Shown: one piece after another, positions 43,117 to 52,389 of the stretch | How the letters are laid out: each line of letters starts with the position of its first letter | Position numbering within the stretch: the stretch's first letter is position 1 | Assembly: GCF_002287235.1 (NCBI RefSeq) | Contig: NZ_LMVP01000527.1 | Coordinates: 1-59,036, forward strand | DNA length: 59,036 nucleotides | Direction of reading: 5' to 3' | Origin: Methanosarcina spelaei | GTDB lineage: Archaea; Halobacteriota; Methanosarcinia; Methanosarcinales; Methanosarcinaceae | Program-made: the position numbers and the translations under genes | The notes under the pieces: model-generated | The model's input: the letters and a program-made list of their open reading frames with translations, nothing else | What the model was told of the DNA's origin: nothing | Databases searched by the model: none

Positions 43117-44157
43117 ATGCAAGAAGATATGCGATTGTCTGTCTTTGCCGAAAAAAAAGACAAGCAGCTAATATATTACCCCGAAAAATGCATTGGCTGC
43201 GGGACCTGCGTGCAGGCATGCCCCAAAGGTAACCTGACAGTTGGAGCTGTTGGAGCAATAACACGAGGGTTGTTGGACGCGGATTTTCTGGAAATGAAGG
43301 AAAGTGAATCCTGTCTTGTCTGTGGAATTTGCGCAAAAGTTTGTCCCACAGGTGCTCTTGAAATGAAGCAGGAAGGAAAAACTCTCACTGACATGTCCTA
43401 CCTTTCAAGAGCCATGAAACCCACGTCAGTAAATGAAAACTGCGTTCACTGCGGGCTTTGTGAGGATATCTGCCCGCAAGGCTGCATTGAGGTAACCCGT
43501 GAAATTTCAGCAGATGGAAAACTGAAGCTTGTCGGAAAGACCAACATTGATACCGAATGTTGTGTCCACTGCGGCTGGTGCGCAGAAGTCTGTCCGGTTA
43601 ATGCTATTTCCGTGGAAAAACCTTTTGAAGGGCGCTGGACCAGGGATGAGGATGTCTGCCAGACCTGCCATACCTGTGTGGAAGTTTGTCCTGCAAATGC
43701 CATTTTTAATAAAAAAGCTAAACCTGGAGAACGAGTCGAAAAAATAAGTCACCGTCCGGATGCCTGTATTTACTGTGGAGCCTGTGCGATTGCCTGCCCT
43801 GTTGACGCCATTGATGTCAGAAAAACTGCAATTCTACCGAATGTGGAGAAAAAGGGTGTGCTTGAGAAAAAGCTACTCGAAGCCCCTGTTCCTAATGCTA
43901 TATTACGCACCTGCCTGGAAACGGATGAAGATGCATGTCTGGGCTGCGGAAACTGTGTAATTGTCTGTCCTGTGAATGCCCTTTCTGACCGTGAACTTGC
44001 AGCCGGGCACCTGAACAACATGGACGAAAAAGCTCTTCTAGGAGTTAAAAACGGGAGAATTTCAGTCATAGACCAGGATTTGTGCGGAGCAGATGGAGCC
44101 TGCGCTATGATCTGTCCTGTTAATGCGATCTGGCTTGTAAAAAGAGAGGTGAAATAA
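43117..44157 (+). CDS. fmdF: Formylmethanofuran dehydrogenase polyferredoxin subunit F
   Basis: The 346-residue protein carries eight ferredoxin-type motifs. Seven are complete CxxCxxCxxxCP (CIGCGTCVQACP, CLVCGICAKVCP, CVHCGLCEDICP, CVHCGWCAEVCP, CQTCHTCVEVCP, CIYCGACAIACP, CLGCGNCVIVCP). The eighth, CGADGACAMICP, has Asp in place of the second Cys. It delivers low-potential electrons to the CO2-reducing site. The ATG at 43117 follows AGAGGT; the frame is open further upstream, where it would overlap fmdE. It lies 17 bp after fmdE. Confidence 0.95.
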   Translation: MQEDMRLSVFAEKKDKQLIYYPEKCIGCGTCVQACPKGNLTVGAVGAITRGLLDADFLEMKESESCLVCGICAKVCPTGALEMKQEGKTLTDMSYLSRAMKPTSVNENCVHCGLCEDICPQGCIEVTREISADGKLKLVGKTNIDTECCVHCGWCAEVCPVNAISVEKPFEGRWTRDEDVCQTCHTCVEVCPANAIFNKKAKPGERVEKISHRPDACIYCGACAIACPVDAIDVRKTAILPNVEKKGVLEKKLLEAPVPNAILRTCLETDEDACLGCGNCVIVCPVNALSDRELAAGHLNNMDEKALLGVKNGRISVIDQDLCGADGACAMICPVNAIWLVKREVK

Positions 44158-45912
44158 ATGGCAGGAACAATTACAATCAAGAACGGATACGTCTTTGATC
44201 CCCTCAATGAAATAAATGGGGAAATTATGGATATTTTCATCAAGGACGGAAAAGTTGTAAGAGAACTTTCTGCAGCCGAAATGAAAGATGTAAAGGTTAT
44301 TGATGCTTCCGGTATGACGGTCATGCCAGGAGGAGTTGACTCTCATTCTCACGTTGCAGGTGCAAAGGTTAACGCCGGCAGGTCGATGCGTCCTGAAGAC
44401 CATTATAAAGCAAATCTTCAGAAGACTTCACTCACTCATTCAGGCTCAGGTTACACTGTTCCCTCTGTTTACAAACAGGGATATGATTACGCAGCAATGG
44501 GTTACACAACTGTTTTTGAAGCTGCGATTCCTCCTCTTGAAGCTCGCCATACACATGAAGAGATGCGTGCTACTCCTCTCCTTGATATGGGTGGATATCT
44601 TATACTCGGAAACAACTTCTTTTTGATGCGCTATCTCCATGATGGAGACACAGAAAAGGCTGCGGCTTATGTGGCCTGGATGATGAAAACTCACAAGTCC
44701 TATGGAATTAAATGTGTCAACCCTGCAGGAGTCGAAAACTGGGGTTGGGGTAAAAACATACACTCTCTTGATGAAGCAAACATCCATTTTGAAATTACTC
44801 CAAGGGAGACTATAAAAGGGCTTAGCGAGGTAAACGAACTCCTGGGCATGCCCGTGCCTCTTCACCTGCATGCAAATAACCTGGGACATCCTGGCTGCTG
44901 TACAATTACTGAGGATTCTCTTAAAATCCTCGATGGAGTAAAGCCCAGGCAGAACATGGATGTGGAATGGGCTGAAACCAAAATGGACCCTGCAAGGAAA
45001 TGTTCCGTATACCTTGCCCACATGATGTTCAACAGTTTTGCAGGCACTACCTGGGGAGACTGTGAATCCGGAGTAAAAGAGATTGCAAACTACATCAACA
45101 ACAAGGACCATGTTGTAATCGATAGTGGTTGCACGCCCTTCGGAGAAGCCACGGTTATGACAGGAGATGGACCTGCCATTCAGGATATGTACAAGCTTAC
45201 AGGAAACAAATGGTCGAATACTGACGTTGAGATGGAGGGCGGATCAGGTGTTATTCCCTTCACTTACTTCAAATCCAATCCAGTACACAGCTTGCAGTGG
45301 GCAATGGGACTTGAGTGCCTCCTGCTAATCAATGACCCCTGGAAGACAATTATGACAACTGACAGCCCCAATGGTGGACCGTTTACGAAATATCCGGAGG
45401 TTATGACCTGGATCATGTCCGAGGCTTTCAGGAAACAGACCTTCAGTGAATGCCATAAGTGGGCAAACGATAGGAGTGAACTCGGAAGCATAAACAGGGA
45501 ACTTTCACTCTATGATCTTGCAATCCTGACCAGAGCAAACCCTGCTAAAACAATTGGAATGGCACACAGGAAAGGTTCTCTTGGCGTAGGTGCTGATGGA
45601 GACGTTACTGTTTATAACATAAACCCACAGCAACTTGATGCAAACAACTATGAGGCTCTACTTCAGGCCTTCAGAAAGGCAGAGTACACCGTAAAGGGCG
45701 GCGAAATCGTGGCTGTTAAAGGAGAGATTGTTTCCTTACCTGAAAAGCGGACTTATTATTCCGAAGTACATGTAGAAGACGAAAAGGAAAAGGAAATGCT
45801 GACAGATGTGAAGGAATGGTTCAGGTACTACACCCTGGGCTTTGCCAACTATCCAACCCCGGAGAAATATCTGAAAAATCCGACTCCCATACAGGTTAAC
45901 GTTGTGAGGTGA
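44158..45912 (+). CDS. fmdA: Formylmethanofuran dehydrogenase subunit A
   Basis: The 584-residue protein is the amidohydrolase-type subunit with a binuclear metal site, which condenses formate and methanofuran after CO2 is reduced at FmdB. Visible ligands are DSHSHVAG near residue 63 and HLHANNLGHPG near residue 235, with Lys in SYGIKCVNPAG. The C-terminus carries the usual YYSEVHVEDE. It follows fmdF without a gap. Confidence 0.96.
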   Translation: MAGTITIKNGYVFDPLNEINGEIMDIFIKDGKVVRELSAAEMKDVKVIDASGMTVMPGGVDSHSHVAGAKVNAGRSMRPEDHYKANLQKTSLTHSGSGYTVPSVYKQGYDYAAMGYTTVFEAAIPPLEARHTHEEMRATPLLDMGGYLILGNNFFLMRYLHDGDTEKAAAYVAWMMKTHKSYGIKCVNPAGVENWGWGKNIHSLDEANIHFEITPRETIKGLSEVNELLGMPVPLHLHANNLGHPGCCTITEDSLKILDGVKPRQNMDVEWAETKMDPARKCSVYLAHMMFNSFAGTTWGDCESGVKEIANYINNKDHVVIDSGCTPFGEATVMTGDGPAIQDMYKLTGNKWSNTDVEMEGGSGVIPFTYFKSNPVHSLQWAMGLECLLLINDPWKTIMTTDSPNGGPFTKYPEVMTWIMSEAFRKQTFSECHKWANDRSELGSINRELSLYDLAILTRANPAKTIGMAHRKGSLGVGADGDVTVYNINPQQLDANNYEALLQAFRKAEYTVKGGEIVAVKGEIVSLPEKRTYYSEVHVEDEKEKEMLTDVKEWFRYYTLGFANYPTPEKYLKNPTPIQVNVVR

Positions 45913-45916
45913 GGTA

Positions 45917-46825
45917 ATGACAGAGGGAGTTCTTATTAATAAAAATGAAAACGACAGTAAGCCCGAAGGCGTAACTATAAAACCTGAATCATTTACTGGC
46001 AAAAGTGCTGGAGAAACGGAAGAAGTAACGCTTGTTCCTAAAAAAGAGATTGACATAAAACTGGAAGCAGATGTTATAACTCCTGATTCCTTTGCAGGCA
46101 AAAACTCCGAAGAAATCGGAAACCTGGCAGTCTGGCAGGGGCCAAAGACCTATCCTCTCTCTGAGTTTTTTGAAGTGACAGGCAATGCAGGCAGTTCTGC
46201 AGCTGAGACCTCCATTCGTATAAAAGGTGACGCAATGAGAGTCAAAAGGATTGGCGAAGGCATGAGCGCAGGAAAAATCGAAATTGAGGGTTCTGCTGGA
46301 ATGCATGTAGGCACCGGGATGAAAGGAGGAGAGATCGTCGTTTACGGAGATGCGGATTCCTGGGCAGGCATGGAAATGATAGGCGGACTTCTGCATATTA
46401 AAGGCAATGCAGGAGACCACGTAGGCTGTGCTTACAGAGGTAAATGGCATGGTATGAAAGGCGGACGGATCCTTATCGAAGGCTCTGCACGCCACCAGCT
46501 AGGAGGCGGCATGGACGGCGGTGAAATTCTGGTAGAAGGCAATGTTGAAAGCTTCTGCGGAATCCGTCAGAACGGCGGGCTAATCTTCGTAAAAGGCAAT
46601 GCTCTTCGTGGAGTAGGCGCTGAAATGGCAGGAGGCACCATAGTTATTGGGGGCAAAATTGAGCGCTTCTCCCCTGGTTTTGAATTTGTATCTATGGAAA
46701 ACAGTGTCAAATCCGGTGAGACTGAGCTAATAGGCGAATTCAAGAAATTCACAGGAGACTATGCAATTAGCAAGCGGGCAAAAGGAGCGCTTTACGTGAT
46801 TGCAAACTCAAACCCTGAACTCTGA
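45917..46825 (+). CDS. fmdC: Formylmethanofuran dehydrogenase subunit C
   Basis: The 302-residue protein is mostly a right-handed beta-helix of the GltS-C-terminal type, shown by repeated GxxGGxxxxxG turns (GMKGGEIVVYG, GMKGGRILIEG, GMDGGEILVEG). It is a structural scaffold of the complex. The N-terminal 60 residues are a Glu/Lys-rich extension containing two similar segments (TIKPESFTGKSAGE and VITPDSFAGKNSEE), suggesting an internal duplication. GAGGT precedes the ATG. Confidence 0.95.
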   Translation: MTEGVLINKNENDSKPEGVTIKPESFTGKSAGETEEVTLVPKKEIDIKLEADVITPDSFAGKNSEEIGNLAVWQGPKTYPLSEFFEVTGNAGSSAAETSIRIKGDAMRVKRIGEGMSAGKIEIEGSAGMHVGTGMKGGEIVVYGDADSWAGMEMIGGLLHIKGNAGDHVGCAYRGKWHGMKGGRILIEGSARHQLGGGMDGGEILVEGNVESFCGIRQNGGLIFVKGNALRGVGAEMAGGTIVIGGKIERFSPGFEFVSMENSVKSGETELIGEFKKFTGDYAISKRAKGALYVIANSNPEL

Positions 46826-46835
46826 GGTGAGAAGC

Positions 46836-47225
46836 ATGGAAGTAATACTCCTTACAGGAAGTACGATTAATGAAGGCAGGCTTGCCAAAGGTGGGGACAA
46901 ATTCACTGACGATTACACTATGGAATGCGCATCGTGCTGGATTTCTCCAGTAGATTTTGCATCACTCTGTTCCCCTGATAAAGTAAAAGTAACAAGCCGG
47001 AATGGAAAACATTCGATAGTAGTTTATACAAAATGCACGGATGCAGTCCAGCCAGGACAGGTGTTTATGCCAAGGGCCATCTGGTCGAATGTTATTATCG
47101 ACCCTGATACCCTTTCTACGGGTTCTCCCCTCTATAAGGGTGCCCCGGTAACAATTGAGCCCACTGATGAAGAGGTCCTTAGCGCCGAAGATGTAGTATT
47201 GAAAGTTTATATCGGAGGGCAGTAA
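46836..47225 (+). CDS. fmdD: Formylmethanofuran dehydrogenase subunit D
   Basis: The 129-residue subunit matches the molybdopterin dinucleotide-binding domain that completes FmdB (ECASCWISPVDF, KVTSRNGKHSIVVYT, FMPRAIWSNVIIDPDT). I start it at MEVILLTGS, which follows GAGGTGA by 7 nt; the frame is open from 46800, but that form would overlap fmdC. It lies 10 bp after fmdC. Confidence 0.95.
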   Translation: MEVILLTGSTINEGRLAKGGDKFTDDYTMECASCWISPVDFASLCSPDKVKVTSRNGKHSIVVYTKCTDAVQPGQVFMPRAIWSNVIIDPDTLSTGSPLYKGAPVTIEPTDEEVLSAEDVVLKVYIGGQ

Positions 47226-47227
47226 GT

Positions 47228-48529
47228 ATGATTTACAAAAACATAGTCTGTCCGGTTTGCGGGGCGTCCTGTGATGACATCCAGGTTGAGTTCGGAGACG
47301 GAAAGATTGAAGCTAAAAACGCATGTAAAATGGGAAATGCCAAATTTCAGGAAGTTGTAAGTTCCCACAGGCTCAGGCAGCCACTTAAAAAGAATGAAGG
47401 AAAATTGACACCTGCAACCTGGGATGAAGCTCTTGAGAAAGCTGCCGATATTCTTGTTTCGGCAAAACGTCCCCTGCTTTTCATGGGCAGTGAGACCTCC
47501 TGCGAAGCACATGAAATAGGGCTCAAGATAGGAGAATACCTTGGTGCAATTGTCGATTCCAATGCTACGATCTGCCACGGCCCAACTGCTATGGGAATCC
47601 AGGAATCCGGAAAAGTCGGTGCAACCGAAGGGCAAAAGAAAAACAGGGCCGACCTCTTAATTTACTGGGGAACCAATCCTCTTGAATCCATGCCAAGACA
47701 GATGTCAAGGTATGCTGTTTTCCCTAGAGGTTACTGGACAAAACGCGGGCGTTTTGACAGGACAGTTATCACTGTAGACCCTAGAAGAACTCCAACAGCT
47801 GAAGCTTCCGACCTGCACGTACAGCTCAAACCGGGGTCGGACTACGAACTGATCAGTGCACTTATGACTTTGCTTCACGGAAAACCTCCTCATCCGTCGG
47901 TAGAAGAGATCACCGGAGTTTCCATTCCTGTTATGGAAGAAATGCTCGATATGATGAAGAACTGCACCTTCGGAGCTATTTCAGCGGGACTCGGGCTTTC
48001 CTCATCCATCGGAAAACACAGAAATGCCGAAATTGCCATGAATTTCGTAAAGGAAATGAATAATTATTCCAAATTCACCCTTGGAGCTCTCCGTGGCCAC
48101 TGTAATGTGGCAGGCTTTAACCAGGTGGCTTCCTATATGTACGGTTACCCCTTCGGGCTTGACTTCACACGTGGGCACCCTCGTTATAATCCAGGAGAGT
48201 TTACAACCGTAGACGTGCTGCGAGAAAGAGATGTGGATGCAGCTTTTGTAATGTGTGCTGACCTTGTCTGTCACATTCCTGCAGATTGCGCATCTTACCT
48301 CGCTGAAATGCCTATGGTTTGTCTGGATATTGCACCCTGCCCGACAGTAACTGCTTCGGATATCGTACTTCCTGGAGTCATTGACGCTATGGAATGTGAC
48401 GGAACCTTCTACAGGCTCGATGATGTGGCAGTGCACTTTGAACCTTTCACAAGTTCACCTTTCGAGTTCACGAAGAGCAATGAAGACACTTTAAAACAGC
48501 TCTTTGAGAAGATCAAGGCAAGGAAGTAA
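47228..48529 (+). CDS. fmdB: Formylmethanofuran dehydrogenase catalytic subunit B
   Basis: The 433-residue protein holds the pterin-bound molybdenum or tungsten site that reduces CO2 to formate, and one [4Fe-4S] cluster (CPVCGASC and ACKMG near the N-terminus). The metal-ligating residue is Cys in the segment ATICHGPTAMG, not selenocysteine. The whole operon organisation fits the molybdenum enzyme Fmd, but the metal cannot be proven by eye. It starts 2 bp after the fmdD stop and ends the operon. Confidence 0.96.
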   Translation: MIYKNIVCPVCGASCDDIQVEFGDGKIEAKNACKMGNAKFQEVVSSHRLRQPLKKNEGKLTPATWDEALEKAADILVSAKRPLLFMGSETSCEAHEIGLKIGEYLGAIVDSNATICHGPTAMGIQESGKVGATEGQKKNRADLLIYWGTNPLESMPRQMSRYAVFPRGYWTKRGRFDRTVITVDPRRTPTAEASDLHVQLKPGSDYELISALMTLLHGKPPHPSVEEITGVSIPVMEEMLDMMKNCTFGAISAGLGLSSSIGKHRNAEIAMNFVKEMNNYSKFTLGALRGHCNVAGFNQVASYMYGYPFGLDFTRGHPRYNPGEFTTVDVLRERDVDAAFVMCADLVCHIPADCASYLAEMPMVCLDIAPCPTVTASDIVLPGVIDAMECDGTFYRLDDVAVHFEPFTSSPFEFTKSNEDTLKQLFEKIKARK

Positions 48530-48580
48530 TATTTTCCATTTTTCTTTCTGCACATAAGCTGAAAGAAAAACAATTTTTAA

Positions 48581-48615
48581 GGGAGGAGTATTTCTCTCCC
48601 ACTCCTTTTCTCGAA
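48581..48615 (+). terminator. fmd operon terminator
   Basis: GGGAG (48581-48585) pairs with CTCCC (48596-48600); CCTTTTCT follows. It lies 50 bp after the fmdB stop codon. Confidence 0.6.
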
Positions 48616-48692
48616 ATTTACGGTGGCAAGCAACAGGTAGGAAAATAGAACATAGAAGTACTGCAAGTGATGGAGTCTAAAAATGTACAGTC

Positions 48693-49361
48693 TTACTTCT
48701 GTGCTTCCAGAGCTCTTTGCCGCTTAACGAATCTAACTCCCATCTCAAAGGCCTTTTTACAGTCGTGCGGAAACACTTCTTTTCGCCTTTTTGCTTTTTC
48801 TTCGGGATCAAATCTATCTGCAACATACTTTGAATAGTCATCAAACTGGTATGTATCGGTACTATATAGTGATTCGGAATATCCAAAGATTCTCTTCGTA
48901 AAATTTTCGTTTAGTTCTATGGTTTTCCTGAGCCCTAACATATCGAAGTATTCTTCCTTTACCCCCATTGTGTAGATAAAACCAACAGGAGTATTTTTCG
49001 GATAGAGCGAGGGCAGATTATTGGAATACGTCAGGTATGGAAACACATAGCGTTCCATGAACGACCTCATCTCGCCTGTTGAGTTTCCAAGATAGATGGG
49101 TGAACCCAGGATCACTGCATCTACATCTTTCAACTTCTCAAGCACAGGTGTCAGCTCATCCTCCATTGCACATTTTCCATAACTTTTTCCACCCTTTAAT
49201 TTACAGGAAAAGCAACTTGTGCAGCCTTTAAAGTTGAAGTCATACAGGTGGATTAACTCGACTTCTGCGCCTTCAGAATTTGCACCTTCAAGAGCTTTTT
49301 CCAGTAGAGTAGCTGTATTCCATTTCTTTCGAGGGCTTCCGTTTATCGCTATTACTTTCAT
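48693..49361 (-). CDS. Iron-sulfur flavoprotein (Isf-like)
   Basis: The 222-residue protein has an NADPH-dependent FMN reductase/flavodoxin-like fold (MKVIAINGSPRKKWNTATLLEKAL; LGSPIYLGNSTGEMRSF) with the compact cysteine motif CTSCFSCK followed by a fourth Cys about 8 residues later, as in Methanosarcina Isf. It probably binds FMN and a [4Fe-4S] cluster and uses ferredoxin in redox defence or electron transfer. A GAGGT site supports the ATG. A decayed HxlR gene lies divergent on the other side of a 280-bp gap. Confidence 0.88.
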   Translation of the reverse strand: MKVIAINGSPRKKWNTATLLEKALEGANSEGAEVELIHLYDFNFKGCTSCFSCKLKGGKSYGKCAMEDELTPVLEKLKDVDAVILGSPIYLGNSTGEMRSFMERYVFPYLTYSNNLPSLYPKNTPVGFIYTMGVKEEYFDMLGLRKTIELNENFTKRIFGYSESLYSTDTYQFDDYSKYVADRFDPEEKAKRRKEVFPHDCKKAFEMGVRFVKRQRALEAQK

Positions 49362-49642
49362 GATTTGTACCTCTTTTTTATTTCTTTTAAATTAGTTTTT
49401 TAACATCTCAAACAGACTTCAATATGGCACTGTCAAGTGTACGGAGGCTGAACATTTCATAGGCTCAACAATAGTTGGAGAAATTTCGTAATCCAATATA
49501 CCTGACAGTACAAATATTTACAGTTAGAGATAACCTTCTATAACTTATTTTACCTGGAGATTAATATTTTACCTTGTTAATATATTAATTAGAAGAACTC
49601 TTGTAACAATGTATCCAATAAGTATGTATTGAGGAATTTTAC

Positions 49643-49884
49643 GTGAAATCTGAAAAAGAGTCGAAATGCAACGTAAATGAGTATGTTGAAGTATTTGGAA
49701 GTAAGTGAAATCTCCTTATAATCTCACATTTGCGAGAAAATACTCTTTGATACACAGAACTACAAAAAATAATGTATGGAATCAATGCTAAAACGATAAC
49801 AACGTATCTCAGAAAAAAATCGAAAAGGCACTTCTTCCTGTTCTTGAGGCGATGTTAGAATGGAGCAAAAAAATCCCTTGGTAA
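49643..49884 (+). pseudogene. HxlR-family regulator pseudogene
   Basis: The frame encodes CNVNEYVEVFGSK-stop-NLLIISHLRENTL, then YTELQKIMYGINAKTITTYLR, which is the HxlR winged-helix pattern (normally K-W-x-L-x-I-L... RF.EL......I....L). The invariant Trp is TGA and the Arg before the second motif is also TGA. After a gap of missing sequence, a different frame resumes with LPVLEAMLEWSKKIPW, the family C-terminus. HxlR genes commonly sit beside flavoprotein genes, such as the one at 48693. Confidence 0.8.
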
Positions 49885-50340
49885 AAATGACTAATAATGA
49901 AGAGAATGATAAAACAGAAATTTAACTCCAATATAAACTGAGCACTAAAACTTTTGGGATTACGACAGTTCTCGAGATAAAATTATAATGAATATGCAAG
50001 AAATGAAAAAAGTATTGTCATCTTCATCAAAAGTTAACTGCTTCACTAGAAAATAAATATCTTTTTTGATCCTTCTAGCTCCGATTCAAACCATTCTTGA
50101 GTCAGAAATCGTAGATATTAGGATAATTGTCAATGAGAATTGGATTGACTCTGTATCCTTTTTATCCTTTCCTCCTTCCATGACTTTGCGCATATTTTTC
50201 TTTCAATATCAAACGAATGTCATAACTGCGACCGTAGTTGAAGTTTAAGTAATTCTTTAATATGTAAGGGTGCATTTATAACTTGCTAGAACTGGCTGAA
50301 TCACCAGTTAACAAAGCAATTAAACAAGGAGTATGTGAAA
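49885..50340. other. Intergenic region, no gene seen
   Basis: About 455 bp with A+T-rich DNA. A 22-codon frame at 49988-50056 lacks support. The SIMPL gene's ribosome site AAGGAG lies at 50326-50331. Confidence 0.5.
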
Positions 50341-51090
50341 ATGCCGCAGGAAAATAAAAACGATAAGCTTTATTACGTTATTATTGCGCTATCAGTTGTT
50401 CTCGTGCTAATGTCAGCAACAACATATGCCATTTCACAGAGTGGAACCGAAAAGAATACGGAAAACACTATTTCCGTTAGTGGATATGCTGAACAGAAAG
50501 TTATCCCTGACACGGCAACATTGAACATCGGTGCTGTAATTCAATCTGAAACTGCAAAGGAAGCAGCAGATAAAAATGCAGCCCTTATGAGTGCTGTAAT
50601 AGCAGAACTCAAAGCAATAGGACTGCAGGACAAGGAAATACGGACATCCTACGTTTCCGTGTCCCCAGTATACAACTATGATGCGAATGATACACAAACA
50701 ATCAAAGGTTACTCTGCGTCCAACAGTGTTCAGATCACAACCAAAAATCTTGACAACCTTAGTGAGATCATTGACAGGTCTACAGCCGCCGGAGCTAATG
50801 ATATTGGAAGCATTTCGTTCTCGGTATCCGATGAAAAGCAAAAACAGCTTCGTGAAGAACTGATGAATGAAGCAGTGGCAGATGCATCCTCTAAAGCCAC
50901 TACGCTTGCTAAGAGCCTGGGGACTGAGATAACTGGCGTATATACCTTATCTGTAAGTGAAAACAGCGGCTCCAGAGTAAATGCCGAATACGATATGGCA
51001 ACAACAGCAAAGGGAGCAGTGTCCACCCCAATTCAGCCAGGCGAATCTACTGTTTCAATGTCAGTACAGGCCATGTACCACATTGAATAA
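50341..51090 (+). CDS. SIMPL-domain (DUF541) exported protein
   Basis: The 249-residue protein has an N-terminal signal anchor (LYYVIIALSVVLVLMSATTYAISQ) and a single SIMPL/DUF541 domain (ISVSGYAEQKVIPDTATLNIG, then GLQDKEIRTSYVSVSPVYNYD, ending VSMSVQAMYHIE). The family includes kinase-interacting and periplasmic oxidative-stress proteins; its role in archaea is unknown. The ATG at 50341 lies 9 nt after AAGGAG; a GTG two codons earlier (50335) is less likely. Confidence 0.88.
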   Translation: MPQENKNDKLYYVIIALSVVLVLMSATTYAISQSGTEKNTENTISVSGYAEQKVIPDTATLNIGAVIQSETAKEAADKNAALMSAVIAELKAIGLQDKEIRTSYVSVSPVYNYDANDTQTIKGYSASNSVQITTKNLDNLSEIIDRSTAAGANDIGSISFSVSDEKQKQLREELMNEAVADASSKATTLAKSLGTEITGVYTLSVSENSGSRVNAEYDMATTAKGAVSTPIQPGESTVSMSVQAMYHIE

Positions 51091-51683
51091 GGAATTCGGA
51101 CTAAATAATTTGAGCACTGAAGCATATAATGATCAGAAGTTGCAGATAAAAAATGTCATTTGCAACTTCTCAGATCAATGCGTATTCTATTTATTATCTA
51201 TCGGTTGATGCCTATGGTCTTCTCTTTTTACTTTTTATATATGATTTTCTGAGATTGCAATGTAATTGCAACAAAACGCATCCTTTTTGCTCTGCTCTCC
51301 GAATTGCAACTAAAGATTACGCAGTTCTTTTCGCCTCGCTCAAGAGAACTTATTTTTCATTTTATTCGCATTTTCTGAATTCAATATTATCTTCACAGTA
51401 CTGACACAGCTTTTGGACAGAATGCAGCCAAAGTAGGTAGAAAAAGTATCCTTTAAAGATTCTCTTTTTAAGTACATGAATATCGAAACATAAAAAGTTA
51501 AAAAGTATTTTATGCTCCTCCAATGTTTTTAGTAAGGAACTTTCATGGTTGAGCTCTGAAGCCAATAGCATAAGACATCAAACTGCTTAATATATTTCAT
51601 TTTACCTGCAAAATGAAAGTTATATGACACCTTCTGCAAATGTGACCGTACTGTCCTGGAAGTGACTAAATTTTACAGCAGGA
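51091..51683. other. Intergenic region, no intact gene
   Basis: About 590 bp. An inverted repeat AGTTCT/AGAACT near 51331-51360 flanks a CGCCTCGCTC segment and resembles the GTCTGTTT/AAACAGAC hairpin at 56590. Weak coding-like stretches in both strands could not be matched to anything. Confidence 0.45.
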
Positions 51684-51743
51684 GTTACAAATTATGAAGT
51701 TACAAATTATGAAGTTACAAATTATGAAGTTACAAATTATGAA
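51684..51743 (+). repeat. 15-bp tandem repeat upstream of purN
   Basis: Four exact copies of GTTACAAATTATGAA (51684, 51699, 51714, 51729). They are followed by a 33-bp near-copy of the first codons of purN. The repeats look derived from the purN 5' end. Confidence 0.95.
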
Positions 51744-51768
51744 AAGTGAAGATACAAAGAAGTTATAA
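51694..51768 (+). CDS. Possible leader peptide upstream of purN
   Basis: An ATG-initiated frame of 24 codons (MKLQI repeated three times, then MKSEDTKKL) runs through the 15-bp repeats and stops at 51766, 3 nt before the purN ATG. It is a by-product of sequence duplication, but if translated it would deliver ribosomes to purN. No independent ribosome site is evident. Confidence 0.25.
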   Translation: MKLQIMKLQIMKLQIMKSEDTKKL

Positions 51769-51771
51769 ATT

Positions 51772-52389
51772 ATGGAAAGTGAAAATACAAAGAAGTTACA
51801 AATTGCAATATTTGCTTCTCACACAGGAACCAATATGCAAGCGATTATTGATGCTTGCAGAAGAGGGGATTTGAATGGGGAAGTATGTGCTGTTATAAGC
51901 AATAACTCAAATTCGCAAGCCTTGGAGAAGGCAAGAACATCGAGAGTTCGTGCATATCATCTAAGTAATAAAACACATCCAGAAGAAGATGAACTAGATG
52001 AAGCAATATATAAAGTACTAACTGAAAGTGGCACAAATATAGTTGTCCTTGCAGGATACATGAAAAAGATAGGACCTAAGGTTTTGAAACAGTACAAAGG
52101 ACGTATACTCAACATTCATCCTTCACTTTTGCCCAAATATGGTGGCAAAGGAATGTACGGAAGCAACGTACACAGAGCTGTTATTGATGCAGGAGAGAAA
52201 ATTACAGGGGTTACAATCCATTTGGTAGAAGAGGAATATGACACAGGAAAAATAATTAGGCAATGTGAGATTGAAGTTCTGGAAAGTGATACAATAGATA
52301 CCCTGTCAAAAAGAGTACTTGAAAAAGAGAACTCCTTCTATGTGGAAACTTTGAAACTAATAAGCGAAAACGTAATTAAATTGCAGTGA
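51772..52389 (+). CDS. purN: Phosphoribosylglycinamide formyltransferase (PurN-like)
   Basis: The 205-residue protein is a formyltetrahydrofolate-dependent GAR transformylase by pattern: IAIFASHTGTNMQAIIDAC at the N-terminus, NIHPSLLPKYGGKGMYG (catalytic Asn, His and loop) and ITGVTIHLVEEEYDTGKII with the catalytic Asp. It makes formyl-GAR in purine synthesis. It is isolated from other purine genes and preceded by repeats made from its own 5' end. Methanosarcina lineages often use PurT or folate variants, so its presence may reflect transfer. Confidence 0.9.
   Translation: MESENTKKLQIAIFASHTGTNMQAIIDACRRGDLNGEVCAVISNNSNSQALEKARTSRVRAYHLSNKTHPEEDELDEAIYKVLTESGTNIVVLAGYMKKIGPKVLKQYKGRILNIHPSLLPKYGGKGMYGSNVHRAVIDAGEKITGVTIHLVEEEYDTGKIIRQCEIEVLESDTIDTLSKRVLEKENSFYVETLKLISENVIKLQ

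Noticed and set aside
43507-43752. Antisense open frames across the fmd operon
   Set aside because: They are shadows of the Cys-rich coding sequence, with no start signals.
47228-48529. Tungsten-type fwdB instead of fmdB
   Set aside because: The operon order E-F-A-C-D-B with FmdE and polyferredoxin fits the molybdenum operon of M. barkeri; the protein alone cannot separate the two metals, so the Mo call remains moderate.
49643-49884. TGA codons in the HxlR frame read as selenocysteine or by recoding
   Set aside because: They replace Trp and Arg, not Cys, and the gene also lacks internal sequence and changes frame, which is decay. Pyrrolysine uses TAG, not TGA.
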